NCBI GenBank assembly: GCA_034428935.1 | Contig: DAOUHB010000075.1 | Span: 1 to 12,176, forward strand | DNA: 12,176 nucleotides | Source: JAAYZQ01 sp034428935 | GTDB taxonomy: Bacteria; Chloroflexota; Anaerolineae; JAAYZQ01 | Reading direction: 5' to 3' | Shown: positions 1 to 5,349 of the stretch, piece after piece | Position numbering within the stretch: the stretch's first letter is position 1 | Layout of the letters: each line of letters starts with the position of its first letter | Program-made: the position numbers and the translations under genes | Notes under the pieces: model-generated | The model's database searches: none | What the model was told of the DNA's origin: nothing | What the model saw: the letters and a program-made list of their open reading frames with translations, nothing else

Positions 1-182
1 TGCTTCCCCACGTATCATCGCTGCTTGGCTCCCTCGCGCCTTGCGGCGACCCTCATACACTCCGCTTTGCCAGATTGCAGCAGCAGCCTCTGCCATCCAA
101 GTTGCCGGGATCATGCCTTGGTTCGCCTCTCAAACTCCCGACTCCCCCAAAATCAGAATTGCTGAGCGGGGCGGCGAGCAGG
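1..182. other. Unassigned left-edge region
   Basis: No gene can be supported here. The plus-strand frame that continues into the radical SAM gene is open, but it lies upstream of that gene's promoter. On the minus strand a frame from an ATG at 112-114 stays open to the window edge for about 38 codons. It has only a weak, distant GAGAGG upstream and no recognised family. The region could hold the start of a divergent gene, but it cannot be resolved from this window. Confidence 0.3.
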
Positions 183-211
183 TTGACTTGTCGACGGGCG
201 TGCGCTATAAT
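183..211 (+). promoter_or_regulatory. Sigma-70-type promoter of the radical SAM-proC-ligase operon
   Basis: TTGACT (183-188) and TATAAT (206-211) are separated by exactly 17 bases. Transcription would start near 218, leaving a leader of only about a dozen bases before the GTG at 230. This rules out the in-frame upstream start near 41 for the following gene. Confidence 0.8.
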
Positions 212-229
212 GACCGGCCTGGAGGAGCT

Positions 230-1177
230 GTGAAGATTAACGTTTCCCTGGGAACGGCCGCCGTGCTGGGCCTGACCCGAGCGGCCATGGCGGCAGCACC
301 CACCACTGCCTACCTTATGCTGGGTGGGCGCTGCCTGATGAACTGTGCGTTCTGCGCCCAGGCCCGGGAGAGCCAGGCCGGGGCGCTGAACCTCTCGCGG
401 GTGACCTGGCCCGAGTACGACCTGGAAGAGGTGTTGGAGCGGCTGCCTGCCGTCGTGGCGGCAGGTGCCATCCGGCGGACCTGCCTGCAGGTGACGGTGA
501 CCGGAGAGTCGTTCCACGACGCGCTGCGGGTGCTCCAGGCCGTCAAGGGCGCCTGTGACGTGCCCTGTGACGTGGCCGTGCTGCCCCGCGACCTGGAACA
601 GGTGCGCAGCCTGGTGGAGGCGGGCGCGGACCACGTCGGCTTTGGCCTCGACGCGGCCTGCGAGCGGGTCTTTGGCCAGGTAAAGGGCGGCAGTTGGGCC
701 CGGCACCTGGCCCTGGTGGAAGACACGGCCCGCACCTTTCCGGGGCGGGCGGCGGTACACCTCATCGTCGGGCTGGGCGAGACAGAGCAAGAGATGGTCG
801 CGCGCATCCAGTGGGCGCACGACCTGGGAGCCGCGGTGGGGCTCTTTGCCTTTACCCCCGTGCGGGGCACGCACCTTGCCCACTTGCCGCCGCCGCCCTT
901 GCCCGTCTATCGCCGCATGCAGATGGCCCGTTGGCTCATCGTCCACGGGCTGGCCCGGGCGCAAGACATCTCTTTCGACGTGGCGGGGGCCCTGGTGGGC
1001 TTCGGAGTGCCTCTGCCGGACGACGGGCAGGCCTTTCGCACGTCTGGTTGCCCCGATTGCAACCGCCCCTTTTACAACGAGCAGCCGGGCGGGACGCTCT
1101 ACAACTATCCCTGGCCCCCGAGCCCCGCGGAAGCGGCGCAGGCGCTGACCGAGATGGAGGTCCAGGAGGATGTTTGA
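230..1177 (+). CDS. Biotin-synthase-related radical SAM protein, candidate LipS2-type lipoyl synthase component
   Basis: The protein has 315 residues. The GTG start is chosen because the promoter lies just upstream and GGAGGAG (221-227) precedes it. C35-x3-C39-x2-C42 is the radical SAM motif that binds the catalytic [4Fe-4S] cluster, so the enzyme should cleave S-adenosylmethionine to a 5'-deoxyadenosyl radical. A barrel follows, with the late motif LIVGLGETEQEM (178-189) typical of biotin-synthase-like members. Near the C-terminus, C274-x2-C277 in SGCPDCNRPFYN could ligate an auxiliary Fe-S cluster that supplies sulfur. Canonical LipA instead has a CxxxCxxxxxC motif near the N-terminus, which is absent. 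The third gene of the operon encodes a lipoate/octanoyl-transferase-family protein, so sulfur insertion into octanoyl groups, as in the LipS1/LipS2 system, is a plausible role. No LipS1 partner is visible. Radical SAM membership is firm; the lipoyl role is inference. Confidence 0.85.
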   Translation: MKINVSLGTAAVLGLTRAAMAAAPTTAYLMLGGRCLMNCAFCAQARESQAGALNLSRVTWPEYDLEEVLERLPAVVAAGAIRRTCLQVTVTGESFHDALRVLQAVKGACDVPCDVAVLPRDLEQVRSLVEAGADHVGFGLDAACERVFGQVKGGSWARHLALVEDTARTFPGRAAVHLIVGLGETEQEMVARIQWAHDLGAAVGLFAFTPVRGTHLAHLPPPPLPVYRRMQMARWLIVHGLARAQDISFDVAGALVGFGVPLPDDGQAFRTSGCPDCNRPFYNEQPGGTLYNYPWPPSPAEAAQALTEMEVQEDV

Positions 1178-1988
1178 GGCCAGGACGATTGCCTTCGTAG
1201 GTAGCGGCATCATGGCCGAGGCCATGATCAAGGGGATGCTGCGCCAGGGCCTGGTGCTGCCAGAGCAGGTGGTGGCCAGCGGCCCGCGGCGCGAGCGGGG
1301 GCAGGAGCTGTTCGACCGTTACCAGGTGCGGACGACCACGGACAACGTAGAGGCCGTCCGCGGCGCTGACCTGGTCGTCCTGGCCGTCAAGCCCCAGGTT
1401 CTGGGCCGCGTGCTGGAGGAGCTGAGCGGGGCCATCGGCCGCGAGATCCTGGTGATATCCATCGTGGCCGGGGCGCGCATGGCCGCCATCCAGGAAAAGC
1501 TGGGGGCCGCGGCCGTGGTGCGAGTCATGCCCAACACGCCAGCCCAGATCGGCATGGGTATCTCGGTCTGGACGGCGACCGAAGCGACCACAGAGGTGCA
1601 GCGGCAGCAGGCGCTGGCCCTTCTCACGGCCCTGGGCGAAGAGGTGTACGTGGATGACGAGGGCTACCTGGACATGGCGACGGCCCTGAGCGGCACCGGG
1701 CCGGCCTACGTCTTCTTGCTCATGGAGGCCATGGTCGACGCCGGCGTCCACCTGGGTTTTTCGCGGCACGTGTCAGAGAGGCTGGTGATTGCCACGCTGC
1801 GGGGCAGCGTGGAGTACGTGCGCCAGTCACCGCGGCACCTGGCTGCGTTGCGCAACCAGGTGACGTCGCCCGGAGGCACGTCGGCCGAGGCGCTCTACCA
1901 CCTGGAGAAGGGCGGCCTGCGCACGGTGCTCTCGCGGGCCATCTGGGCCGCTTACCAACGCTCCCGGTCCCTGGGGGACCGGTCCTGA
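1170..1988 (+). CDS. proC: Pyrroline-5-carboxylate reductase
   Basis: This cytoplasmic enzyme performs the last step of proline synthesis, reducing 1-pyrroline-5-carboxylate to proline with NAD(P)H. The protein has 272 residues, the usual length for the family. An N-terminal Rossmann dinucleotide-binding motif, FVGSGIMAEAM, lies at residues 9-19. VMPNTPAQIG (119-128) and LSGTGPAYVF (173-182) are family hallmarks. The C-terminal ProC signature around residues 224-247, including VTSPGGTSAEAL, completes a full-length enzyme. The ATG overlaps the end of the radical SAM gene by 8 bases, with GGAGG at 1156-1160 as the likely ribosome binding site, so the two are translationally coupled. A proline gene between two putative lipoyl-assembly genes has no obvious metabolic logic and may simply be operon packing. 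Confidence 0.96.
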   Translation: MFEARTIAFVGSGIMAEAMIKGMLRQGLVLPEQVVASGPRRERGQELFDRYQVRTTTDNVEAVRGADLVVLAVKPQVLGRVLEELSGAIGREILVISIVAGARMAAIQEKLGAAAVVRVMPNTPAQIGMGISVWTATEATTEVQRQQALALLTALGEEVYVDDEGYLDMATALSGTGPAYVFLLMEAMVDAGVHLGFSRHVSERLVIATLRGSVEYVRQSPRHLAALRNQVTSPGGTSAEALYHLEKGGLRTVLSRAIWAAYQRSRSLGDRS

Positions 1989-2001
1989 GAGAGGAATGTA
2001 G

Positions 2002-2838
2002 ATGCCCGAGACCGAGGGAAGAAGCTTTCCGGCCGCGACCTGGCGGCTCATCCTTGACGGCGAGGCCGATGGCCCGACCAACATGGCCCTGGACGATGCC
2101 ATCCTGGAGGCCGTCGGCGCCGAAGCCAGCCCGCCGACGCTGCGATTTTACGGCTGGTCGCCGCCCTGCATGACCCTGGGCCGCAGCCAGCCCCAGGCCG
2201 AGGCCGATCTGGAAGCCTGCCGCGCCGCCGGGGTGCACGTGGTGCGCCGGCCGTCGGGCGGGCAGGCCATCCTGCACACCGACGAGCTGACCTACTCTAT
2301 CGCCCTGCGGCAGACCGATCCCCGGGCGGAGGGTGGCGTGCTGGAGGTCTATCGCCTCCTGAGCGACGGCCTCCTGTTGGGCCTGAATCGCCTGGGTGTC
2401 GGCGCGGTGAGCGCCGCCGGCAAGGCGGACGCCGGCGTCAAGACGCCCATCTGCTTCGAGACCCCCTCGGCCTACGAGATCGTGGCCAACGGGCTCAAGC
2501 TGGTGGGCAGCGCCCAATGGCGCGCCCGGGGCGCTGTGCTGCAGCATGGCACCCTGCCGCTTCAGGGCGACCTGGGCCGTATCGTCCATTACCTGTCGTT
2601 CCCCGAGAAAGAGCGCGAGGAGCAGGCCAGGCGGCTGCTGGCCCGCGCTACGACACTGGAGGCGGTGTTGGGCTGCCGCGTGCCCTTTGACCAGGTGGCT
2701 GACGCCCTGGCCGCCGGCCTGGCCCAGGTCCTGAACGTCACCCTGGCGCCGGGCTCCTTCAGCGCCGGCGAGCAGGTCCGCGCGGCCGAGCTGAGGCGGA
2801 CGCGCTACACGGATCCGGAGTGGACCGCGCGCCGCTAA
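2002..2838 (+). CDS. Biotin/lipoate A/B protein ligase family protein, LipM-like octanoyltransferase or lipoate-protein ligase
   Basis: Members of this family attach lipoate or octanoate to a specific lysine of carrier proteins such as GcvH or 2-oxoacid dehydrogenase E2. The protein has 278 residues. RRPSGGQAILH (82-92) is the conserved substrate loop. CFETPSAYEI (151-160), GLKLVGSAQWR (164-174) and LQHGTLPL (180-187) follow. Cys151 aligns by position and context with the catalytic cysteine of Bacillus LipM (Cys150), which is also about 278 residues long. The lysine of the GxKxxGSAQ segment (K166) is shared with LplA-type ligases. Octanoyl transfer is therefore favoured, but ligase activity cannot be excluded. 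The start follows AGAGGAA (1990-1996), and the gene begins 13 bases after the proC stop. With the radical SAM gene at the head of the operon, it could make octanoylated carrier protein for later sulfur insertion. Confidence 0.85.
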   Translation: MPETEGRSFPAATWRLILDGEADGPTNMALDDAILEAVGAEASPPTLRFYGWSPPCMTLGRSQPQAEADLEACRAAGVHVVRRPSGGQAILHTDELTYSIALRQTDPRAEGGVLEVYRLLSDGLLLGLNRLGVGAVSAAGKADAGVKTPICFETPSAYEIVANGLKLVGSAQWRARGAVLQHGTLPLQGDLGRIVHYLSFPEKEREEQARRLLARATTLEAVLGCRVPFDQVADALAAGLAQVLNVTLAPGSFSAGEQVRAAELRRTRYTDPEWTARR

Positions 2839-2876
2839 TCCCCCGCCAACTTCTCGCTGCCCCACGCCCCGTGGAG

Positions 2877-2926
2877 AATTCATTAATATAATAAGAATTG
2901 ACAAATCGCGCATGGCGTGCTATAAT
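2877..2926 (+). promoter_or_regulatory. Perfect-consensus promoter with AT-rich UP-like tract
   Basis: TTGACA (2898-2903) and TATAAT (2921-2926) are exact consensus hexamers with a 17-base spacer. Immediately upstream, 2877-2899 is almost pure A/T, like an UP element, in an otherwise GC-rich sequence. AGAATT occurs twice, at 2875-2880 and 2894-2899, and AATTC/GAATT at 2878-2882 and 2895-2899 form an inverted pair. Either could be an operator for the regulator encoded just downstream. The leader to the ATG at 3023 would be about 90 bases. Confidence 0.85.
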
Positions 2927-3022
2927 GCTTGTGAGCGTGAGCGAGGGCAGCCAGCCACTGGCACGGGTGCAGAGCGGCACTTGCCCATGCTGAGTTGCTT
3001 TTGGACAGAAAGGAATATTGCA

Positions 3023-3646
3023 ATGCAAAGCACACGCCAAGAGATCCTCACAATTCTGAAGGAAGAGCGACAGGCGACAGTGGAAGATCTGGCAGAGCGC
3101 CTGGAGCTTACGCCCATGACCATTCGCCACCACTTGAATGTCCTGCAGGCCCAGGCCCTAGTCGCTGCCTCGAAAGTGCGCCGCTCCAAGAAGGTAGGAC
3201 GGCCGCGGTTGGTCTATACCCTTACCGATGCCGCCGACGCCCTCTTTCCCCAGGGATATGGGGAGCTGGCACGCCACCTGGTCACCGAGGTCAAGGACTC
3301 GGTCGGCCAGGCGCAGACGGAGGACATCTTTCGCCGCGTGGCCGAGCGCGTGGCCGAGGAAGCGCCGCCGTCGGTGGAGGGCCAGAGCTTTGAGGAGCGC
3401 CTCGACCAGGTGGTCGACTTTTTGCAGGAGCGGGGCTTCTTGAGCCGCTGGGAAAAGAACAACGAGGGGTACGTCCTCATCAACGTCAACTGCCCCTACC
3501 GGCGCGTCAGCCAGCAGCATGGCGAGGTCTGTCTCCTGGACACCGAGCTGATCCGGCGCTTGCTTGGTGTCGAGCCCAGGCGCGAGTCCAGCATGGCGGC
3601 CGGTGACGGGTCGTGCCGCTACCTCGTCGTGCCGCCCAACGGATAG
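3023..3646 (+). CDS. COG2345/SufR-like winged-helix transcriptional regulator with putative Fe-S cysteines
   Basis: The 207-residue protein starts with a winged helix-turn-helix of the ArsR/DeoR type. The helix-turn-helix spans residues 17-43 (ATVEDLAERLELTPMTIRHH), followed by a wing with RRSKKVGRPRLVYTLT (53-68). The C-terminal half carries NCPY (156-159), HGEVCLLD (166-173) and GDGSCRY (194-200), the cysteine pattern of COG2345 and SufR regulators that sense Fe-S status. Visible cysteines are C157, C170 and C198. Many relatives have a further cysteine before the GD motif, and here that position seems to be serine (RESSMAAGD). The ATG follows AAGGAA (3010-3015) with 7-base spacing. An in-frame start at 2912 is rejected because it lies upstream of the -10 box. 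The gene is monocistronic, between its own promoter and a terminator. Its targets are unknown, with autoregulation likely. Confidence 0.88.
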   Translation: MQSTRQEILTILKEERQATVEDLAERLELTPMTIRHHLNVLQAQALVAASKVRRSKKVGRPRLVYTLTDAADALFPQGYGELARHLVTEVKDSVGQAQTEDIFRRVAERVAEEAPPSVEGQSFEERLDQVVDFLQERGFLSRWEKNNEGYVLINVNCPYRRVSQQHGEVCLLDTELIRRLLGVEPRRESSMAAGDGSCRYLVVPPNG

Positions 3647-3675
3647 TCCCGGGAAGCGACAGGCCGCAGGTCGAC

Positions 3676-3714
3676 AGGGCCTGGCCCTCAACAGGGGGCC
3701 AGGCTCTTTTTTTT
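3676..3714 (+). terminator. Strong rho-independent terminator
   Basis: GCCTGGCCC (3679-3687) pairs perfectly with GGGCCAGGC (3696-3704) around an 8-base loop. The stem can be extended by three pairs at its base, including one G-U. Eight consecutive T residues (3707-3714) follow. It ends the regulator transcript 30 bases after the stop codon. Confidence 0.93.
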
Positions 3715-3724
3715 CTGGCCGCGG

Positions 3725-3754
3725 TTGGTGGCAGGGGCGCGCCTGTGCTATAAT
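3725..3754 (+). promoter_or_regulatory. Promoter of the disrupted methyltransferase/GxxExxY region
   Basis: TTGGTG (3725-3730) and an exact TATAAT (3749-3754) are 18 bases apart. The -10 lies in TGTGCTATAAT, matching the context of the other promoters in this window. It would drive the truncated methyltransferase and, in the absence of a terminator, the GxxExxY gene and second methyltransferase behind it. Confidence 0.65.
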
Positions 3755-3831
3755 TGGCTGGAACAAACGGGATCTCTTCCACGGAGGAAAACTATAGGGA
3801 TGATTGCCTTTCATTGCTTGCAGGAGTTACC

Positions 3832-4038
3832 ATGGTGAGCCAACCACGCCGCGCGCACTTGTTCGACCGGTGGGCGGGCAGTTACGACGCCGAGTTCACC
3901 TCATCCGACGCCGGGTTCCCTTTCGACGGCTACGACATGGTGCTGAGAGAGGCCGTCCGGCGGGCGGCTGCCGGGCCGGGGATGCGCGTCCTGGATCTGG
4001 GCATTTCTAAATCCGTTGTTGTCTTGTGGGAAGAATAG
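3832..4038 (+). pseudogene. 5' remnant of a class I SAM-dependent methyltransferase
   Basis: The start at 3832 has AGGAG (3822-3826) five bases upstream. Residues 10-57 read as the N-terminus of a type-11-like methyltransferase: LFDRWAGSYDA, FPFDGYDMVLREAV, then VLDLG, the first half of the SAM-binding motif I. The homology ends abruptly after Gly57 (codon 4000-4002). The next eleven residues come from the ATCCGTT repeat region, ending at TAG 4036-4038. The GxG of motif I and everything after it are missing, so the 68-residue product cannot be an active methyltransferase. Family members are usually about 200 residues or more. No continuation of this gene is found downstream in the window, so the 3' part was deleted or moved rather than merely interrupted. 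Confidence 0.75.
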
Positions 4039-4143
4039 AACAACGGATATGGAATAGAACGGATGAAGCGCGCGGTGTTGGAGAAGAGAAGGGCAGAACT
4101 GAGCGGCACGGCAACATCCGTTGGTTTCTAAATCCGTTGTTGT
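4004..4143. repeat. Cluster of ATCCGTT direct and inverted repeats at the methyltransferase break
   Basis: The 19-base sequence TTTCTAAATCCGTTGTTGT occurs identically at 4004-4022 and 4125-4143. Between them lie AACAACGGAT (4039-4048), the exact reverse complement of 4011-4020, AACGGAT (4058-4064) and ATCCGTTG (4116-4123). The same 7-base core thus occurs five times in 140 bases, in both orientations. The stretch is more A/T-rich than its surroundings and starts within two bases of the point where methyltransferase homology is lost. Confidence 0.9.
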
Positions 4144-4160
4144 TCCTGGAGAGTGAACCC

Positions 4161-4964
4161 ATGTCACAGCTCATTCATCGACAGCTCAGCTACGTGGTAC
4201 GCGGGGTGCTCCTGGATGTGTATAACAAGCTTGGGCCGGGGCTCCCGGAGGACTATTATCGGGATGCTGTTGCCCTGGGGCTGGAAGCCCGCGGTATGCG
4301 GTGCGAGGCGGAAAAACCGTTCGAGGTCTATTACGAGGGGGAACAGGTGGGCTTGTACTATGTCGACCTGTGGGTGGAGGAGGGCAAGCTCCTGCTGGAG
4401 CTGAAGGTGGCTCCGGCCATAGAGCCGATCCACAAAGCCCAGGCTTTGTCCTACCTGAAGGTCACGGACGCGGATCTGGCCCTCGTCGCCAACTTTGGCG
4501 GCCCTTCGGCCGAAATCGAGCGGCTACCCAACTTCTTGCGGGACCGGCGGCCCGAGTTCGTGTGGGAGCGACGGCCAGCCCCAACCGACCTGCTTCACGC
4601 TGAGCTGGTGGGCCGGATCCAGGAGGTCTGCCATCGCGTCCACTGGGTGCTGGGACCAGGGTTCCTGCACCACGTGTATCGACGGGCAAGTATGATAGAG
4701 CTGCGACGCGCCGGTCTGGACTACGAGTACGTCAAGCGACTGCCGGTGGAGTATCTGGGCCACCTGCTGGGTTACCGCGATACGCGCCTGATCCTCGTCG
4801 AGGGTAAGGTGGGACTGGCCACGTTTGCGCTGCGCAGCACGGACGCGGCCCTGGAAGGGCGTCTCAAGTCGATTCTGCGGTGCCTGCAGTTGGCGTTGGG
4901 GTTGATGGCTAATTTCTATGGGAAAAGGCCGTCCATTATCCCAACGCGGGTCCAGGCCGGCTGA
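4161..4964 (+). CDS. Tandem-domain GxxExxY protein (PD-(D/E)XK nuclease-like)
   Basis: The 267-residue protein starts after GGAGAG (4148-4153, 7-base spacing). Residues 1-126 form a complete GxxExxY unit: G27-x2-E30-x2-Y33 in GPGLPEDYY, then D69 and E80-x-K82 (LLLELKV), and LALVANFG (106-113). This family belongs to the PD-(D/E)XK nuclease superfamily, and D69, E80 and K82 fit its active site. Residues 140-267 look like a diverged second unit: GPGFLHHVY (165-173) has His in place of the motif glutamate. D207, E214 and K216 could still form a catalytic triad, and LMANFYGKR (248-256) resembles the usual family ending. Single-domain members are usually about 120-130 residues, so this is a duplication. 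Family function is not established; DNA cleavage is inference. The gene lies inside a broken methyltransferase region and is flanked by repeats. Confidence 0.85.
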   Translation: MSQLIHRQLSYVVRGVLLDVYNKLGPGLPEDYYRDAVALGLEARGMRCEAEKPFEVYYEGEQVGLYYVDLWVEEGKLLLELKVAPAIEPIHKAQALSYLKVTDADLALVANFGGPSAEIERLPNFLRDRRPEFVWERRPAPTDLLHAELVGRIQEVCHRVHWVLGPGFLHHVYRRASMIELRRAGLDYEYVKRLPVEYLGHLLGYRDTRLILVEGKVGLATFALRSTDAALEGRLKSILRCLQLALGLMANFYGKRPSIIPTRVQAG

Positions 4965-4977
4965 GGAGGAACTGCCC

Positions 4978-5340
4978 ATGAAGACGATCCAACGGGAATG
5001 GGACTGGTGGGCCTACCACTATCGCGTCGTGCATCGCAGCCAGATCCCCGGCATCGGCCGGTGGGACGACGAGCTGGTGGAGCTCATCGTCCACGTCCTG
5101 GAGCTCGAGCCCGGCGACCGGGTGCTTGACCTGGCCTGCGGCAGCGGCGACCACGCGCGCCGCCTGGCCCCGCGCGGCCTGGACGTGCTGGGCGTGGACA
5201 TTTCCCCCAGCCTGGTGGCCCACTGCCGGGAGCGGGCCGCGGAGCAGGGCCTGGCGCCTGCCCGCTTCGAGGTGGGCGACGACAAGGACCACTATGACAA
5301 CCTGGTGCTGGTGGGGGAAAAGAGAAGAACGGATCTCTAA
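4978..5340 (+). pseudogene. Class I SAM-dependent methyltransferase with apparent internal deletion
   Basis: The ATG follows a strong AGGAGGA (4964-4970) and lies 13 bases after the GxxExxY stop. Residues 1-101 are a normal methyltransferase N-terminus: motif I LDLACGSGDHA (50-60), acidic motif II LGVDIS (71-76), then RFEVGD (96-101). The next residues, DKDHYDNLVLVGEK (102-115), do not continue the expected MR...FD segment. They resemble the last strand and C-terminus of such enzymes. The simplest reading is an in-frame deletion of the middle of the gene, leaving 120 residues instead of roughly 230-260. The final codons RRTDL and the stop lie in an AACGGAT repeat copy. Loss of the catalytic half should inactivate it. 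The alternative is a true truncation with a chance C-terminal resemblance. Confidence 0.65.
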
Positions 5341-5341
5341 A
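5318..5341 (-). repeat. Inverted copy of the ATCCGTT motif at the right end of the scarred region
   Basis: AACGGAT (5328-5334), read on the minus strand, begins ATCCGTTCTTCTCTTTT. This matches the left copy ATCCGTTGTTGTCTTGT (4011-4027) at 14 of 17 positions. The match extends with TTT at the outer end of both copies, giving 18 of 24 over 4004-4027 and 5318-5341. It could be the right terminal inverted repeat of an element about 1.3 kb long. Part of the similarity is low-complexity pyrimidine sequence. The motif ends nine bases before the stop codon of the convergent lipoprotein gene. Confidence 0.55.
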
Positions 5342-5349
5342 GGAACCCC

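Noticed and set aside
41..229. Upstream extension of the radical SAM gene
   Set aside because: The extension contains the -35 and -10 boxes and shows no family similarity; GTG at 230 has a ribosome binding site.
53..1231. Long minus-strand open frame opposite the radical SAM gene
   Set aside because: It is His/Gly/Arg-rich without motifs, lies opposite a clear enzyme with promoter and ribosome binding site, and is typical of GC-rich shadow frames.
2862..2874. Hairpin CCACG-3-CGTGG after the LipM-like gene as terminator
   Set aside because: The stem has only five pairs and no T-tract follows; it is too weak to call.
1720..2913. Long minus-strand open frame opposite the LipM-like gene and proC end
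   Set aside because: Composition is shadow-like with no domain, and both plus-strand genes carry conserved motifs.
4004..4143. CRISPR array
   Set aside because: The repeats are irregularly spaced, occur in both orientations and have no unique spacers of uniform length; no cas genes are present.
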